Virus record (IMG/VR): IMGVR_UViG_3300022602_002739
Location: 1 to 40,483 of that record
From: a virus
Strand: one strand, 5' to 3'
DNA: 40,483 bases
The notes beneath the pieces are model-generated. The model did no database searches. It was not told where the DNA came from and saw only the letters and a list, made by a program, of their open reading frames with translations. The translations under genes were made by a program, and so were the position numbers. Each line of letters opens with the position of its first letter. Position 1 is the first letter of the stretch. Below are positions 6,238 through 13,584 of this stretch, in pieces.

Positions 6238-7157
6238 AAGTTTTTGAAGTTATATCAGAGATAGCTGATCCAGGCACAAATTTATCAACGATGATGAATA
6301 AAGCCAATCAGAACGCTACAAATCAAGCACAAGGACTAGCTGGTAATATCAATGACATCATGGGACAGATTAAGAGTGGTGATGTTAATAAAGCTGTAAA
6401 CAGTGCCTTCAAACTTGTTCCACCTATGGGTCGTATTAGTCCACAGGTTGCCGATGTGCAAAAAGTATTACAAAACATGGGATTCGACATTGGCCCAACT
6501 GGTATTGATGGTGTAAGAGGTCCCTACACTAGTAATGCTATTAAACAATTTCAAAAGTCTGCTGGTATAACTGTAGACGGGGATCCGGGACCTGAAACTA
6601 TTGGAGCAATGAATCAGGTAGTTGCAACTGATCCTAAAATTGTAGCAGGTTTAACAAAAAGCACAGATGCTGATGTTAAAATGCGTAGCGGTCAAAAGTT
6701 TAGCAGTACAGTAGGTACAGGTGTTGGTTCTTCGGCTAGCGCAGACACAGCTATGAAGTTCTTTATAAGCAAAGGTTGGACATCCGATCAAGCTGCAGGC
6801 ATTGTAGGTAACTTACAAGCAGAGTCTGGTGCTAATCTTAAAACTAATGCTGTCGGTGATGAAGGACAGGCTTATGGAATTGCACAATGGCATCCTGACA
6901 GAGCTGAACAGTTTGCCAAGGTTATAGGCAAAGACATTAGAGGATCTAGTTTAGAAGATCAACTAGCATTTGTTCAATGGGAACTTACTCATACAGAATC
7001 TAACGCTGGAGACAGAATTAAGTCTTGCGAAACAGCACAAGATGCAGCTGCGGCAATGGATGCTTACTACGAACGAAGCAGTGGTTCAGCTAGAGGACAA
7101 CGTATAGGCAATGCACTAGCATTGATGAAATCACAAACTCCTACAGCTACAGCATAA
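6234..7157 (+). CDS. Peptidoglycan hydrolase with PG-binding and tail-lysozyme-type domains; CTS-like leader
   Basis: 307 aa. Residues 1-9 (MKVFEVISE) form a T4-like targeting leader ending in ISE. A peptidoglycan-binding type 1 domain spans roughly 65-130 (VQKVLQNMGFDIG...GPYTSNAIKQFQKSAGITVDG). The catalytic domain, about 170-300, matches the phage tail lysozyme family: MKFFISKGWTSDQAAGIVGNLQAESG, with E197 the likely catalytic acid, then GQAYGIAQW. There is no signal peptide. Together this suggests an enzyme carried in the virion that opens the murein at DNA entry rather than a classical endolysin, although an endolysin role remains possible. Co-transcribed with the basic CTS protein before it. 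Confidence 0.88.
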   Translation: MKVFEVISEIADPGTNLSTMMNKANQNATNQAQGLAGNINDIMGQIKSGDVNKAVNSAFKLVPPMGRISPQVADVQKVLQNMGFDIGPTGIDGVRGPYTSNAIKQFQKSAGITVDGDPGPETIGAMNQVVATDPKIVAGLTKSTDADVKMRSGQKFSSTVGTGVGSSASADTAMKFFISKGWTSDQAAGIVGNLQAESGANLKTNAVGDEGQAYGIAQWHPDRAEQFAKVIGKDIRGSSLEDQLAFVQWELTHTESNAGDRIKSCETAQDAAAAMDAYYERSSGSARGQRIGNALALMKSQTPTATA

Positions 7158-7160
7158 AGT

Positions 7161-7168
7161 TGTAAATA
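7161..7168 (+). promoter_or_regulatory. T4-type late promoter (TGTAAATA)
   Basis: TGTAAATA followed by CT ends 5 nt before the ATG at 7174; the yqgE-like message should be leaderless. No Shine-Dalgarno is present. Confidence 0.7.
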
Positions 7169-7173
7169 CTCGC

Positions 7174-7722
7174 ATGAACTTTGTAGGTAATCTCTTAATT
7201 GCTCCTCCCGCGGTAAACAATAGCTTCTGGCATAAGACTGTAATCATGGTTACAGAACATTCCTCTCAAGGCACACTGGGCCTAGTCTTAAACAAGCCCA
7301 GCAATTTGTCTATCGTAGACTTTGGTAAAGAATTGGATATGATACTCAACATACCAGGAATGGTTTATGTTGGCGGTCCAATTAATAGTCAAAGTTTATC
7401 ACTATTACACACCAGCGATTGGTTAAGCAAAAACACTCTAAGAATAAATGAAAAGTTTAGTTTAAGCAGTGCAGATGATATTTTGCCTAGATTGGCAACA
7501 GGTGATTGTCCAAGAGAATGGCGTTTATTCTTAGGTATGTGTGGTTGGGCTAATGGCCAATTGCTAAATGAAATCAAAGGCACTGGCGATTACAAAACTG
7601 AAACTAGTTGGGTAACAGCAACACCTACTATTGATTTGGTATTTGAATCTGATGGTGCAGGACAGTGGTGCGCAGCCTTGGATCATAGTGCAGCAGAATT
7701 TGCACAAAATATCTTGACATAA
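7174..7722 (+). CDS. YqgE/AlgH (UPF0301) family protein
   Basis: Full-length (182 aa) member of the UPF0301/DUF179 family. Family hallmarks are visible: GNLLIAPPAVNNSFWHKTVIMVTEHSSQGTLGLVLNKPS near the N-terminus, YVGGPI in the middle, LFLGMCGWANGQL and a C-terminal segment around ESDGAGQWCAAL. In bacteria the gene commonly sits beside yqgF, and AlgH in Pseudomonas influences alginate expression; the biochemical role is unsettled. A phage copy is unusual; it has its own late promoter. Possible roles: modulating host envelope or nucleic-acid metabolism. None can be chosen from sequence. Confidence 0.9.
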   Translation: MNFVGNLLIAPPAVNNSFWHKTVIMVTEHSSQGTLGLVLNKPSNLSIVDFGKELDMILNIPGMVYVGGPINSQSLSLLHTSDWLSKNTLRINEKFSLSSADDILPRLATGDCPREWRLFLGMCGWANGQLLNEIKGTGDYKTETSWVTATPTIDLVFESDGAGQWCAALDHSAAEFAQNILT

Positions 7723-7747
7723 ACTCTAATCTTCTGTATAATAAATA
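7714..7747 (+). promoter_or_regulatory. Perfect sigma70 promoter fused to a late promoter
   Basis: TTGACA (7714-7719), 17-nt spacer, TATAAT (7737-7742) is an exact sigma70 consensus. The late octamer AATAAATA (7740-7747) overlaps the -10, so the same site could serve early and late RNA polymerase. Drives the HNH, DUF454 and PIG-L genes with a leader of about 40 nt and an AGAAGGT ribosome-binding site. Confidence 0.87.
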
Positions 7748-7787
7748 CTTCAGTTGGGTCTGTAAACACAACTAGAAGGTAATCAAA

Positions 7788-8303
7788 ATGGCCGACACAC
7801 TTTTGCTTAATGCGGACGGTAACCCTGTTTCTTACATGCCATTAAGCACACTAATTTGGGAAGATGCAATCAAGTACATGGTTTTGGACAAGGCCGATGT
7901 AATATTATTTCATGAGAATTGGATTGTACACTCAGCTACGTGGGAAACATCTGTGCCTAGTGTTATGATTCTCAAAGAATATATGAAACCAAAAATTACT
8001 GTTCGTTTCAGTCGCAGTAATGTCTACTTACGAGATAATGGACAATGCCAATATTGTGGTGAGTTTGTTGATCGCAAAGCAACAACGTTAGATCATGTAA
8101 TACCTGTAAGTAAAGGTGGAAAAAGCGTATGGGAAAACTGTACAACAGCCTGTGGTCCTTGCAACAGCAATAAAAGCGATAAGACCAAAGGTTGGAAGCC
8201 ACGAATCAAACCTTACAAGCCAGACTTCTACGAATTAGTAAATAAGCGTAAGAAAGAAGCATTTAACGTAAGGTTTAAAGAATGGTTACAATTCATAAAT
8301 TAA
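7788..8303 (+). CDS. HNH nuclease-domain protein
   Basis: 171 aa. An N-terminal ~75-residue domain (LLLNADGNPVSYMPLSTLIWEDAIKY...) precedes a standard HNH module: CQYC (87-90), LDHVIPVSKGG with H103, N117, and CGPCNSNKS (122-130). This architecture is the stand-alone HNH protein common in bacterial and cyanophage genomes rather than an intron-type homing enzyme. It may nick or cut DNA during recombination or packaging; substrate unknown. It overlaps the DUF454 gene by 22 nt. Confidence 0.88.
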   Translation: MADTLLLNADGNPVSYMPLSTLIWEDAIKYMVLDKADVILFHENWIVHSATWETSVPSVMILKEYMKPKITVRFSRSNVYLRDNGQCQYCGEFVDRKATTLDHVIPVSKGGKSVWENCTTACGPCNSNKSDKTKGWKPRIKPYKPDFYELVNKRKKEAFNVRFKEWLQFIN

Positions 8304-8710
8304 AGAAAGCCATGTGGTTAACTCTGGGATTTTTATTCCTAGGACTAGCTTATATAGGTCTAGTTACTCCAGGAATTCCTTTTAGTACGCCAACAGTTGC
8401 CGCTGCTTATTGTTTTAGCAAAGGCAGTGAACGTATGCACAATTGGATCATGAATCATAAGATTTTTGGTCCATTCCTTCGTGGCTGGGCAGAGAAGCGT
8501 GTGTTCCCAGTTAAAGCTCGTTGGCTAATGATTATCATGATGGACTCGAGTTTAGTTATTATGTGGTTCACTACACATAATTGGAAAGCTGTAGCAGGAA
8601 CAGCCTTCTTTATGTTGTTATGTGCTGTTTGGGCACTACGCTATCCCAAAAGTGTTGAAGATCACGATGCTCGTATTGCCGAAGGAAAGCGAGTCGGCTG
8701 GTTCAAATAA
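8282..8710 (+). CDS. DUF454 (YbaN-like) inner-membrane protein
   Basis: 142 aa. An N-terminal membrane hairpin (LTLGFLFLGLAYIGLVTPGIPFSTPTVAAAYCF) is followed by the family's conserved middle, CFSKGSERMHNWIMNHKIFGPFLRGW, then two further membrane segments. This matches DUF454/YbaN, small inner-membrane proteins of unknown function in proteobacteria. It starts inside the end of the HNH gene and ends in an ATGA-type overlap with the deacetylase gene. In this operon it may help an envelope change or act in superinfection exclusion (inference). Confidence 0.85.
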   Translation: MVTIHKLKKAMWLTLGFLFLGLAYIGLVTPGIPFSTPTVAAAYCFSKGSERMHNWIMNHKIFGPFLRGWAEKRVFPVKARWLMIIMMDSSLVIMWFTTHNWKAVAGTAFFMLLCAVWALRYPKSVEDHDARIAEGKRVGWFK

Positions 8711-9219
8711 TGAAAGCTATCTGCATGGTAGCCCACCCAGATGACTGTATAATATTTGGGTTAGGTTTTATACTGGCACATCCAGAATACGATTGGCATA
8801 TCTGTTATCTAACTTATAGACTTAATACGCCAAGAGGTAGAGAGATTTACAATTTCTGGAGTCGAAGAAGTGTTACCGTAGATTTTTTAGGGTTTTTAGA
8901 TAATAAAAAAGATATTATACTAGACAAACTCAGTTTCGATCCTATTATGGCACGTAATTTTATTATGAACGAAATTGCGCAATATGATCTAGTTTTAACT
9001 CATAACTCAGACGGAGAGTACGGGCATGTACATCATAGATTCGTGCATGATTGCTGTAATCATCATCCAAAACTAGTAACATTTGCCGCAGAAGGCGAAG
9101 AATATTCAGTTCCAGCACAATACTATACACTAGAAGAACTACCAAACCATGCTCGAGTAATTAGACAATTTGTCAATCCTGAAAATCATATTAACTACTA
9201 TGATACTAGTAAATTATAA
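8710..9219 (+). CDS. PIG-L/LmbE-family deacetylase
   Basis: 169 aa. The zinc-binding AHPDD is at residues 8-12 and the second metal/substrate motif, THNSDGEYGHVHH, at 97-109 (H106 and H109 as candidate ligands). The family removes N-acetyl groups from GlcNAc-type sugars (LmbE, MshB, PIG-L). At this length it is a compact version lacking some C-terminal elements. The substrate may be a surface or nucleotide-linked amino sugar; with HldD-like epimerase, DD-peptidase and lysozyme genes nearby, cell-envelope glycan modification is the favoured inference; hypermodification of phage DNA is an alternative. Confidence 0.87.
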   Translation: MKAICMVAHPDDCIIFGLGFILAHPEYDWHICYLTYRLNTPRGREIYNFWSRRSVTVDFLGFLDNKKDIILDKLSFDPIMARNFIMNEIAQYDLVLTHNSDGEYGHVHHRFVHDCCNHHPKLVTFAAEGEEYSVPAQYYTLEELPNHARVIRQFVNPENHINYYDTSKL

Positions 9220-9222
9220 ATA
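9215..9222 (+). promoter_or_regulatory. T4-type late promoter (exact TATAAATA)
   Basis: Exact TATAAATA overlapping the stop of the deacetylase gene and 27 nt before the nuclease ATG. Confidence 0.85.
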
Positions 9223-9249
9223 ATAGCACTTAACTTAAAAGGTGTTATT

Positions 9250-10071
9250 ATGAAAAAGATTCTATTTGCGCTAGTACTAGCTCTAGTCAGCGCATCCAGC
9301 TTTGCCTGGACACAAAGAGCTCCACAAGATCCACAGACATGTAAAGTACATGCGCCATACGGATTTCCAGAAGCACAAGGCGTACAGCCACTTTGCCAAC
9401 AAGCATATCTAGTAGGATACGATGCGGCCGCTAAACTACCAAAGTATGTAACCTACGAACTATTGCCACAAAACGCACTAGGATGTGTAGCACGTACTAA
9501 CGCATTTGCTCCAAACCAATTCGTACCAAACGGTGCAGTTCCAGCTGACTATGCTGGCACAGGCTACGACAAAGGACACATGGCTCCAGACGGGGATTTG
9601 TCCTGGGACCCACAAGTGGAATACGAATCATTCTTGATGACAAACATGAGCCCACAAGCTGGATCTCTTAACAGGGGCGCGTGGAAATTACTTGAAACTT
9701 CAGTAAGAGGATGGGCAGTTCAACAAAACCAATCTTTCACTGTGATGGCTGGTAATATATACGGGCCTGGCGACAAAACAATTGGCAAGGGAGTTGTTGT
9801 ACCACATGCTTTATACAAGATTGTTATTGATAATCAAACAGGGCAAGTTGCTGGTTGGAGGTTTCCACATGTAGCACCTTATCCTAATTTAGGTAACGAC
9901 TTGACAAAGTTGCGTATGCCCATTGCTCAAATTGAACAAGAAGCAGGCGTTAAATTTGCTTTCCCTGCTAACGCTAAGGAGTTACAACCAGGGCAAGAAT
10001 GGCCGGTGGATTTTGCCAAGTTAACTAACAGCAAAAGACAGAAGTGTGGAGCAAATGCTTCCGCTGATTAA
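9250..10071 (+). CDS. Secreted DNA/RNA non-specific endonuclease (NucA/EndA type)
   Basis: 273 aa with a clear signal peptide (KK, then LFALVLALVSA, cut after SFA). The core motif is DKGH (107-110), a conservative form of the DRGH of Serratia nuclease, with H110 the expected general base; NMSPQ (132-136) and N141 fit the metal-binding segment. Such enzymes degrade any DNA or RNA in the presence of Mg2+. Export means it acts in the periplasm or outside, for instance clearing extracellular or competing phage DNA or yielding nucleotides after lysis. Its own late promoter and a purine-rich AAAAGG site precede it. Its 3' end overlaps the leftward homing endonuclease by 4 nt. Confidence 0.9.
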   Translation: MKKILFALVLALVSASSFAWTQRAPQDPQTCKVHAPYGFPEAQGVQPLCQQAYLVGYDAAAKLPKYVTYELLPQNALGCVARTNAFAPNQFVPNGAVPADYAGTGYDKGHMAPDGDLSWDPQVEYESFLMTNMSPQAGSLNRGAWKLLETSVRGWAVQQNQSFTVMAGNIYGPGDKTIGKGVVVPHALYKIVIDNQTGQVAGWRFPHVAPYPNLGNDLTKLRMPIAQIEQEAGVKFAFPANAKELQPGQEWPVDFAKLTNSKRQKCGANASAD

Positions 10072-10835
10072 ATCTTAGATTTACACTTATTAAAATGCCA
10101 GCGTTTTGCATTACTTGCATCGCTGGCTTTTTCACAATGTGGACAAATTAATATTTCTCTTTTCTTATTATGTGGCCCAGTGGGCTGTCTCATTTTAGCA
10201 AGAGATTCATCTGTATGATTTTTATTCTTAAAAGTTCCAGGTTTACCGTATCTTGGATTGCTCTCACCTGATAACTTCTCTTTTTGCTTAGTTTGTATGT
10301 TGGCAGCTTTTTCCTCCCCGTATATCTCTTTATAGGTCATTCCTATACGAGCTTTACCGTAAGGTAATTTTTTTGATTTTTCTTTTGGTGGCTGGCAATT
10401 TATTTTTTTCTTACAAGATTCTTTGAACTTTTTAACTTTCTCTGCAGCCTTTTCTGGACCATATATTTCTTCGTAACTCTTTCCCTTGTTTAACGATGGT
10501 TGCCCTTTGAAACGATTACTTTGATTAATCCTCATCTGTTCAGTCCATATAATACCATTATTGCCGCCAGCACCACTTTCTTCTGTTAAATTAGCCCATT
10601 CGTTGCTTTCTACTACATTCCACAGTTTACTATAATACTGTCCCCATTCAGCCACTTCTTGATTATTTTGACATTCTTTAAGTATTTCTGTATCATAATC
10701 ATAGCCGTGTTTATCTAAATGTTTTCGCCAGTAGATACCAGATCCAGGATATATATGCGGATTATTAGAGGAAGTTTTGCCCAGATATTTTAGGCCAGTT
10801 TTTCTATGGGTCTTTTTGTATAGGTAAATACACAT
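10068..10835 (-). CDS. GIY-YIG homing endonuclease with YEEIYG repeats
   Basis: 255 aa on the opposite strand to its neighbours. The N-terminal GIY-YIG motif appears as IYLYKKT (3-9) and KYLGKT (16-21), followed by a conserved Glu around 63. The middle contains two copies of a YEEIYGPEKAAEK-like unit, then a NUMOD3-like segment (NPRYGKPGTFKNKNHTDES), and a C-terminal zinc-finger-like CPHC...H...C. This is the layout of free-standing T4 Seg-type enzymes that cut phage DNA and spread themselves. A ribosome-binding site AAGGAG precedes the ATG. Mobile, likely of recent arrival; not needed by the neighbouring genes. Confidence 0.88.
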   Translation of the reverse strand: MCIYLYKKTHRKTGLKYLGKTSSNNPHIYPGSGIYWRKHLDKHGYDYDTEILKECQNNQEVAEWGQYYSKLWNVVESNEWANLTEESGAGGNNGIIWTEQMRINQSNRFKGQPSLNKGKSYEEIYGPEKAAEKVKKFKESCKKKINCQPPKEKSKKLPYGKARIGMTYKEIYGEEKAANIQTKQKEKLSGESNPRYGKPGTFKNKNHTDESLAKMRQPTGPHNKKREILICPHCEKASDASNAKRWHFNKCKSKI

Positions 10836-10897
10836 GCTGATTGCTCCTTGTAAGCGTTAGAGTAGTTGGATATTTCCAGTATCGCGAACTACACTAA

Positions 10898-10905
10898 TAT
10901 TTATA
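10898..10905 (-). promoter_or_regulatory. T4-type late promoter on the minus strand (exact TATAAATA)
   Basis: Exact TATAAATA reading leftward, about 62 nt upstream of the GIY-YIG start. Along with the rightward late element at 10915 it forms a divergent pair, so the selfish gene appears to have its own late promoter. Confidence 0.8.
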
Positions 10906-10914
10906 CTATTTTAG

Positions 10915-10922
10915 GGTAAATA
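10915..10922 (+). promoter_or_regulatory. T4-type late promoter (GGTAAATA)
   Basis: GGTAAATA 16 nt before the ATG at 10939, with an AAAAAGGG ribosome-binding site between them. Confidence 0.65.
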
Positions 10923-10938
10923 GTAAAAAGGGTTGTTT

Positions 10939-11076
10939 ATGAAAACACTTAGAGATTACATCAACTTAATAGAATCAAACGAGCAAGGTGTGGCGGAAGG
11001 TGCTCAACAGGCCGCTATTGCTATTGCCAAACGTGAAAGCGGTAAGTATACCAAACTCGGCAAGCGTAAAAAATGA
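10939..11076 (+). CDS. Small basic peptide with capsid-targeting-like leader, 45 aa
   Basis: The frame has a good AAGGG ribosome-binding site and an ATGA overlap with the next gene. The leader MKTLRDYINLIE, then S, fits the T4 rule (cut after LIE), and a second candidate site follows at VAE, then G. Cleavage would leave a short Ala- and Lys-rich peptide (AQQAAIAIAKRESGK...KRKK) that could neutralise packaged DNA. The leader wording, ending in GVAEG, is of a type I have seen recurrently in marine T4-like phage proteins (memory, not checked). Confidence 0.75.
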   Translation: MKTLRDYINLIESNEQGVAEGAQQAAIAIAKRESGKYTKLGKRKK

Positions 11077-11735
11077 GGTTAGTTGAATTTGAATCAGTAG
11101 ATATGAATAAGCTAGATGACCATCTAGCTAAACTTTGCTCTATGGTCAAGCGAGGACAACAAGAACGTCCTGAATACTATGGTCGAGTGGCCGCCGGCAT
11201 ATTAACACCCAAAGGCAAGTTTGTTGCCAAACTGAACTATCCCAAAGATGACAACCGTAGGGTACATGCTGAACGTGCCGTGATAGAAGAGTACACCAAA
11301 TATCATGGCGAGATACCCAAAGGCAGTATCATGATCTCTACCCTGAGTCCCTGTAATGAAACTGATGATGCCACAGCAGACTCCAGACACGGCATGAGTT
11401 GCACAGACTTGATCAATCATCATGGTTTTGAAAAAGTGTACTGTGGCTATAAAGATCCTACGCAGGATCAGGATCACGGCCACTACAAAGAAATTGTAAC
11501 CAAGAATCAACAACTGCATGAAATGTGCAAACAGATAGCTTGGACATTCTTGAAGAACTTGGACGAAAACTTTGCTGATGGAAAACATCCTGAAGACAAA
11601 GGCGATAGTAAACGCTATCATGTGCCAACTAAAGGTAGCGTAAGTAGTTTGCGTAAGTTTGCCAAAGGACATCATGGTCGTGCGGCACAGTTAGCCAACT
11701 GGATGGCTAACATGAAATCAGGACATAAAAAATGA
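11073..11735 (+). CDS. Cytidine/dCMP-deaminase-fold protein
   Basis: 220 aa. Zinc-site motifs of the deaminase superfamily are present: HAE (65-67), with E67 the expected proton shuttle, and PC (93-94) with a second Cys at 110. The spacing between the two Cys is about 15 residues, far longer than the usual 2-4, implying an insertion at the active site (NETDDATADSRHGMS). The C-terminal 50 residues are basic and Gly/His-rich. The first residues, MRLVEFE, faintly recall the capsid-targeting leaders of neighbouring genes but lack a clean [L/I]xE. It may deaminate a nucleotide or a nucleic acid; substrate cannot be told. Co-translated with the CTS peptide before it. Confidence 0.82.
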   Translation: MRLVEFESVDMNKLDDHLAKLCSMVKRGQQERPEYYGRVAAGILTPKGKFVAKLNYPKDDNRRVHAERAVIEEYTKYHGEIPKGSIMISTLSPCNETDDATADSRHGMSCTDLINHHGFEKVYCGYKDPTQDQDHGHYKEIVTKNQQLHEMCKQIAWTFLKNLDENFADGKHPEDKGDSKRYHVPTKGSVSSLRKFAKGHHGRAAQLANWMANMKSGHKK

Positions 11736-12121
11736 AAAGATTATTATTGATAGCACTATTGGCATTAAGTGGCTGTAGTACCTTAAGTGATTTAAAAGAT
11801 CAAATTCCTAGTTTCTGGGACGGCAATCAAAGTGTAGTAGTTACAGACATGCAACAACTTACTCGCCACATTGATTGTACAACAGATTTAAAGCCACAGC
11901 TACATGACTTGTTTATGCGAGTAGAATGGTATGATTTGTATGCCAACACAAAAGGCACAAGGGATATGGCCAAGTTAGATCAAGTAATGCTAACAACAAT
12001 TAAAGAGTTTCAAGACAGGGCATCAGCAGGACCAATCAGCCCTATGTATTGTGATATGAAAAAGAAAATCTTAATACAACAAGCTGATATAATTGCACAA
12101 ACAGTGCAGGGGAGATTTTAA
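11732..12121 (+). CDS. Predicted outer-membrane-type lipoprotein, 129 aa
   Basis: Signal peptide MKRLLLIALLA with a lipobox LSGC (12-15), so Cys15 is the predicted lipidated residue. The mature region is helical with two Cys (HIDCTTD and MYCDMKK) that may form a disulfide. It could be an o-spanin-like or superinfection-exclusion lipoprotein; no paired i-spanin is obvious beside it, so this is speculation. It overlaps the deaminase gene by 4 nt and the next gene by 1 nt. Confidence 0.78.
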   Translation: MKRLLLIALLALSGCSTLSDLKDQIPSFWDGNQSVVVTDMQQLTRHIDCTTDLKPQLHDLFMRVEWYDLYANTKGTRDMAKLDQVMLTTIKEFQDRASAGPISPMYCDMKKKILIQQADIIAQTVQGRF

Positions 12122-12357
12122 TGAGCGATCAATTACAACAAGTAGCAGCTAGTGGTGATCAATGGGCAGCCGAACGTGCCAATTACGCAATGCAAGTTCA
12201 CGGTGCTGTAGGTGCCGGACAACTTAGTGCTAGTGAAGCCAAAGAGATTCTACAAGATATGATTAACACACAGCAGTTACAAGAACAGGCCAATGCTGAT
12301 CATGTAAAAGCTGCTTTGTTCTTTGGCATTATGGAACTAATAAGTTTCTACGCTTAA
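12121..12357 (+). CDS. Small helical unknown protein, 78 aa
   Basis: Starts at the last base of the lipoprotein stop after a GGGGAGA ribosome-binding site. Gln/Ala-rich helices fill most of it, ending with a hydrophobic tail ([14 protein letters not shown]) that may touch membrane. Its 3' end overlaps the convergent ALAS gene by 29 nt. Function unknown. Confidence 0.68.
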   Translation: MSDQLQQVAASGDQWAAERANYAMQVHGAVGAGQLSASEAKEILQDMINTQQLQEQANADHVKAALFFGIMELISFYA

Positions 12358-13543
12358 AGATTTCTGAAAGAGCTTGTACTAGGTCCTCAATCATTCCGTC
12401 ATCGTGGAATGGAGTTGGTGCAAACCGTAGTCTTTCTGTACCTACAAGAACTGTTGGCGAATTTATAGGCTGCGCATAGATACTATATTCAGTTAGAAGT
12501 TCGTCGCTAATCTCTTTACACAATTTAGCTTCTCTTATCATCACAGGCACAATGTGACTGGTACTACAATCCATAACTGGAATTCCAGCAGCTTTTAATC
12601 TATATTTTAACTTACGTGCTCGCTCTTGATGTTTATCACGAACTTCGTTGTGATCTTTAAGCCATTTAATTGCTGCCATTGCACCGCTACAGCTTACAGG
12701 ACTCATACTTGTTGTAAAGATAAAACCAGCGGCAACACTACGAATGGCGTCAGCTACAATCTTATCGCAAGCAATGTAACCTCCTTGAACTCCAAAGGCC
12801 TTTCCCAAGGTTCCGTTGATTATATCAATCTTGTCTTCAAGCCCAAGTTCCTCTACTTTGCCGCCGCCAGTTTTACCATACAACCCTACAGCGTGTACTT
12901 CGTCGATGTAGGTTATAGCCTTGTATTTTTCAGCTAGTTTACATATTTCTTTAATATGCCCAACATCGCCGTCCATACTATACACGCTTTCAAATACTAC
13001 ACAGGGAGTTTTACCCTGTGCAAAACTAATCTTAAGTTTCTGTTCTAGATCTTCTAAGTCGTTGTGTTTGAAGACAACTTTATCTGCACGACTATGACTA
13101 ATACCTACAATAATACTGTTGTGATTGTTTTCATCGCTGATGTATTCTATGTTAGGAATAATCTTAGCAAGAGCAATTAGTGTCCATTCGTTAGCTACAT
13201 AAGCTGAACTAAACAGAACAGCCTTTTCTTTCTTATGTAAAGTGGCAAGTTCATGCTCTAATGCCACATGATAGTGACTAGTTCCACCAATATTACGTGT
13301 TCCACCTGAACCAGATCCTGTATGATCCAATGCTGTATGCATGGCATCTAAGACTATTTTATTCTGCCCCATGCCAAGATAATCGTTACTACACCAATTA
13401 ACTATAGTTTTAATGTTGTAAGGACCGTACCAGATAGCCTGTGGGAACTTGCCCGTTTCACGCACAATGTCGTTAAACACACGATATTTGCCGTTGTCTT
13501 TTAGGTCTTGTATTAATTTTTCAAAAGGTTGCTTGTTAATCAT
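12329..13543 (-). CDS. hemA: 5-aminolevulinate synthase (ALAS)
   Basis: 404 aa, full length for bacterial ALAS of the C4 pathway. It condenses glycine and succinyl-CoA to 5-aminolevulinate, the first step of heme and other tetrapyrrole synthesis, using PLP. Visible features: NDYLGM (53-58), [14 protein letters not shown] (75-88), DEVHAVG (214-220; D214 and H217 contact PLP in the family) and the PLP lysine K248 in [12 protein letters not shown]. The motif set fits ALAS rather than BioF or KBL. It is leftward, opposite to most genes, with no clear Shine-Dalgarno. A phage ALAS could boost heme, bacteriochlorophyll or cobalamin precursors during infection. Because ALAS is typical of alphaproteobacteria, the gene was probably taken from such a host. 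Confidence 0.93.
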   Translation of the reverse strand: MINKQPFEKLIQDLKDNGKYRVFNDIVRETGKFPQAIWYGPYNIKTIVNWCSNDYLGMGQNKIVLDAMHTALDHTGSGSGGTRNIGGTSHYHVALEHELATLHKKEKAVLFSSAYVANEWTLIALAKIIPNIEYISDENNHNSIIVGISHSRADKVVFKHNDLEDLEQKLKISFAQGKTPCVVFESVYSMDGDVGHIKEICKLAEKYKAITYIDEVHAVGLYGKTGGGKVEELGLEDKIDIINGTLGKAFGVQGGYIACDKIVADAIRSVAAGFIFTTSMSPVSCSGAMAAIKWLKDHNEVRDKHQERARKLKYRLKAAGIPVMDCSTSHIVPVMIREAKLCKEISDELLTEYSIYAQPINSPTVLVGTERLRFAPTPFHDDGMIEDLVQALSEIFKRRNLLVP

Positions 13544-13557
13544 ATCTATACTTATCC

Positions 13558-13565
13558 GATAAATA
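13558..13565 (+). promoter_or_regulatory. T4-type late promoter (GATAAATA)
   Basis: GATAAATA 19 nt before the ATG at 13585, with TAGAGGA as ribosome-binding site. It begins the tail-fibre transcription unit and lies between divergent genes. Confidence 0.75.
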
Positions 13566-13584
13566 TCAGTAGAGGACTCAGAAT

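Noticed and set aside
11202-11675. 157-aa minus-strand frame opposite the deaminase gene
   Set aside because: Phe/Ile/Val-rich antisense of a strongly supported deaminase-fold gene; no start signal.
12329-13543. Assignment of the leftward PLP enzyme as BioF or KBL
   Set aside because: Length and motif spacing, including residues matching Rhodobacter ALAS numbering (D214, H217, K248), fit ALAS better.
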